Assembly: GCA_023421875.1 (NCBI GenBank)
Contig: JAEZSM010000206.1
Coordinates: forward strand, 1-6,811
Direction: 5' to 3'
Origin: Spirochaetota bacterium
GTDB taxonomy: Bacteria; Spirochaetota; Spirochaetia; Treponematales; Rectinemataceae
Length of the DNA stretch: 6,811 nucleotides
Of the stretch, positions 6,158 to 6,811 are shown in pieces. The stretch's first letter is position 1, and every line of letters begins with the position of its first letter. Made by a program: the position numbers and the translations under genes. Under the pieces are notes generated by a model. That model made no database searches. It saw nothing but the letters and a program-made list of their open reading frames with translations, and was not told where the DNA came from.

Positions 6158-6181
6158 ACGTAAGATTTAACATTACGTAAG
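6158..6181. repeat. Paired ACGTAAG repeat containing an inverted repeat
   Basis: ACGTAAG occurs at 6158-6164 and again at 6175-6181 (period 17 bp). Because the second copy is preceded by TT, ACGTAA (6158-6163) and TTACGT (6173-6178) also form a 6-bp inverted repeat with a 9-nt loop. It lies just downstream of the predicted start of the binding-protein transcript, so it could be an operator for a second regulator or a small leader hairpin. Confidence 0.45.
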
Positions 6182-6190
6182 CTTTATCCA

Positions 6191-6217
6191 TGCGCCGATT
6201 CCGATCCGCGCAGGAGG
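6191..6217 (+). promoter_or_regulatory. Strong Shine-Dalgarno abutted by a small hairpin
   Basis: AGGAGG (6212-6217) with a 5-nt spacer defines the ATG at 6223. TGCGC (6191-6195) and GCGCA (6208-6212) form a 5-bp GC-rich stem with a 12-nt loop whose last base is the first A of the Shine-Dalgarno. The ribosome site is clear; a regulatory role of the hairpin is speculative. Confidence 0.55.
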
Positions 6218-6222
6218 TCATT

Positions 6223-6811
6223 ATGCCCCGCCGCCTTCTGGCAGTCTTATTCTCCCTTTTCCTCGCCCTTCCCCTTATAGCAGCTCCGCTCAAAATCGGC
6301 GTCTTCATCCCCGGTCAGCGCGAGGGAAGCCCCATCTACGATTCCCTGGCAGCCGGAGCCGAACAGTTCGCCGCAGAGAATCCCGGCTCGTCGGTACGGG
6401 TCTTCGAAGCGGGCTTCAACCAGGCTGAATGGCAGGAAAAACTCACCAGCTTTGTCGGCTCGGGCCGTTTTGACGTAATTCTCACCTCCAACCCTTCCCT
6501 TCCCGACCTCATTGAGGCAGTCACCCCCCTCTTCCCCTCCCAAAAGTTCATCTGCCTGGACGGGTACAAAGCCGGCATCCCCAGCCTGCACACGGTGCTG
6601 TACAATCAGACCGAGCAGGGCTACATCGCCGGCTATCTGGCAGGCCTCGTCTCTTCCAGCAGCCTGTCCGGGGCCAACGCGCACAAGAAAGCCGGCATGA
6701 TCATCGGACAGCACTATCCGGTCATGGACAAGCTTATCGCCCCGGGCTTCGAGCAGGGACTCAAGGCGGTGGCCCCCTCCTTCAGCCTGGACATTCGGGT
6801 ACTGGGCAATT
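6223..6811 (+). CDS. BMP/PnrA-family ABC transporter substrate-binding protein (N-terminal 196 residues, cut by window edge)
   Basis: Periplasmic binding component of an ABC importer; studied members of this family (PnrA/TmpC, BmpA type) bind nucleosides. The frame is open from ATG 6223 to the window end. A typical signal peptide is present: Arg3-Arg4, a hydrophobic core 5-19 and a small-residue cleavage region near Ala20-Ala21. There is no cysteine there, so this is not a lipoprotein, unlike spirochaetal PnrA/TmpC. The mature chain starts LKIGVFIPG, the first beta strand of a type I periplasmic fold. Family-like features include FEAGFNQAEW (61-70), FDVILTSNP (83-91), KFICLDGY (108-115), NQTEQGYIAGYLAGL (128-142) and GFEQGL (175-180). 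Permease and ATPase genes would be expected beyond the window. It is divergent from the merR-kinase pair, and their control regions overlap, suggesting co-regulation. The ligand could be a nucleoside, sugar or other solute. Confidence 0.85.
   Translation, partial: MPRRLLAVLFSLFLALPLIAAPLKIGVFIPGQREGSPIYDSLAAGAEQFAAENPGSSVRVFEAGFNQAEWQEKLTSFVGSGRFDVILTSNPSLPDLIEAVTPLFPSQKFICLDGYKAGIPSLHTVLYNQTEQGYIAGYLAGLVSSSSLSGANAHKKAGMIIGQHYPVMDKLIAPGFEQGLKAVAPSFSLDIRVLGN

Larger units (their letters stand above)
6103..6222. promoter_or_regulatory. Divergent control region between merR and the binding-protein gene
   Basis: This 120-bp A/T-rich gap in a GC-rich neighbourhood must hold the promoters for both directions. 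It contains CTTGAA twice with a 10-bp period (6122-6127, 6132-6137) and the palindrome GAATATTC (6125-6132). A dyad ATATT/AATAT (6127-6131, 6138-6142) and an imperfect inverted repeat ATCATAGC (6111-6118) / GCTATCAT (6143-6150) overlap these. The MerR protein encoded next to it is the obvious candidate to bind here. Confidence 0.6.

Noticed and set aside
6247..6714. Minus-strand open frame of 155 codons near the right edge
   Set aside because: Antisense to the BMP-family binding-protein gene, which has a signal peptide, family motifs and a strong AGGAGG.

Overview
The window is a compact, GC-rich bacterial segment (GC judged by eye). It holds eight protein-coding genes, seven on the minus strand and one on the plus strand, with short intergenic gaps and good Shine-Dalgarno sequences. 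Both end genes are cut by the window edges. I see no tRNA, rRNA, CRISPR array, insertion sequence or phage gene. The content fits a heterotrophic, probably anaerobic or facultative bacterium. A PduL-type phosphotransacylase outside any microcompartment cluster, a BMP/PnrA-type binding protein and a pyrimidine phosphoribosyltransferase with an unusual extension are compatible with a free-living spirochaete. That assignment is tentative and rests on family recollection, not on a search.

Layout from right to left, as the minus strand is read. A roughly 120-bp control region (6103-6222) separates a BMP-family periplasmic binding protein gene (6223 to the window end, plus strand) from a divergent MerR-family regulator (6102-5626). 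The regulator overlaps by 4 nt (ATGA) the start of an FGGY carbohydrate kinase (5629-4163). After a 66-bp gap comes an MscS small mechanosensitive channel (4096-3278). A 115-bp gap with a plausible promoter precedes a tightly packed trio: pduL (3162-2581), a long uracil-phosphoribosyltransferase-like gene (2573-1509) and nudC (1496-648), with gaps of 7 and 12 nt. An 86-bp gap containing a 7-bp GC-rich stem then leads to a GltS/ESS-type sodium:glutamate symporter gene (561 to the window start).

How the genes may work together. The MerR-kinase pair and the divergent binding protein look like one regulon for uptake of a sugar, polyol or nucleoside, followed by cytoplasmic phosphorylation. Their predicted promoters overlap back to back, so one bound regulator could control both sides. 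The pduL-upp-nudC trio joins acetyl-phosphate/acyl-CoA exchange, uracil salvage and NAD(H)/NAD-RNA turnover. The shared theme is nucleotide and energy-carrier economy, but the link is inferred from gene spacing only.

Nothing here is clearly a new defence or mobile system. The points most worth a second look are the uracil-phosphoribosyltransferase-like protein with about 130 extra N-terminal residues and an altered pyrophosphate loop, the C-terminal cysteine cluster of the MerR regulator, and the dense symmetry of the divergent control region.
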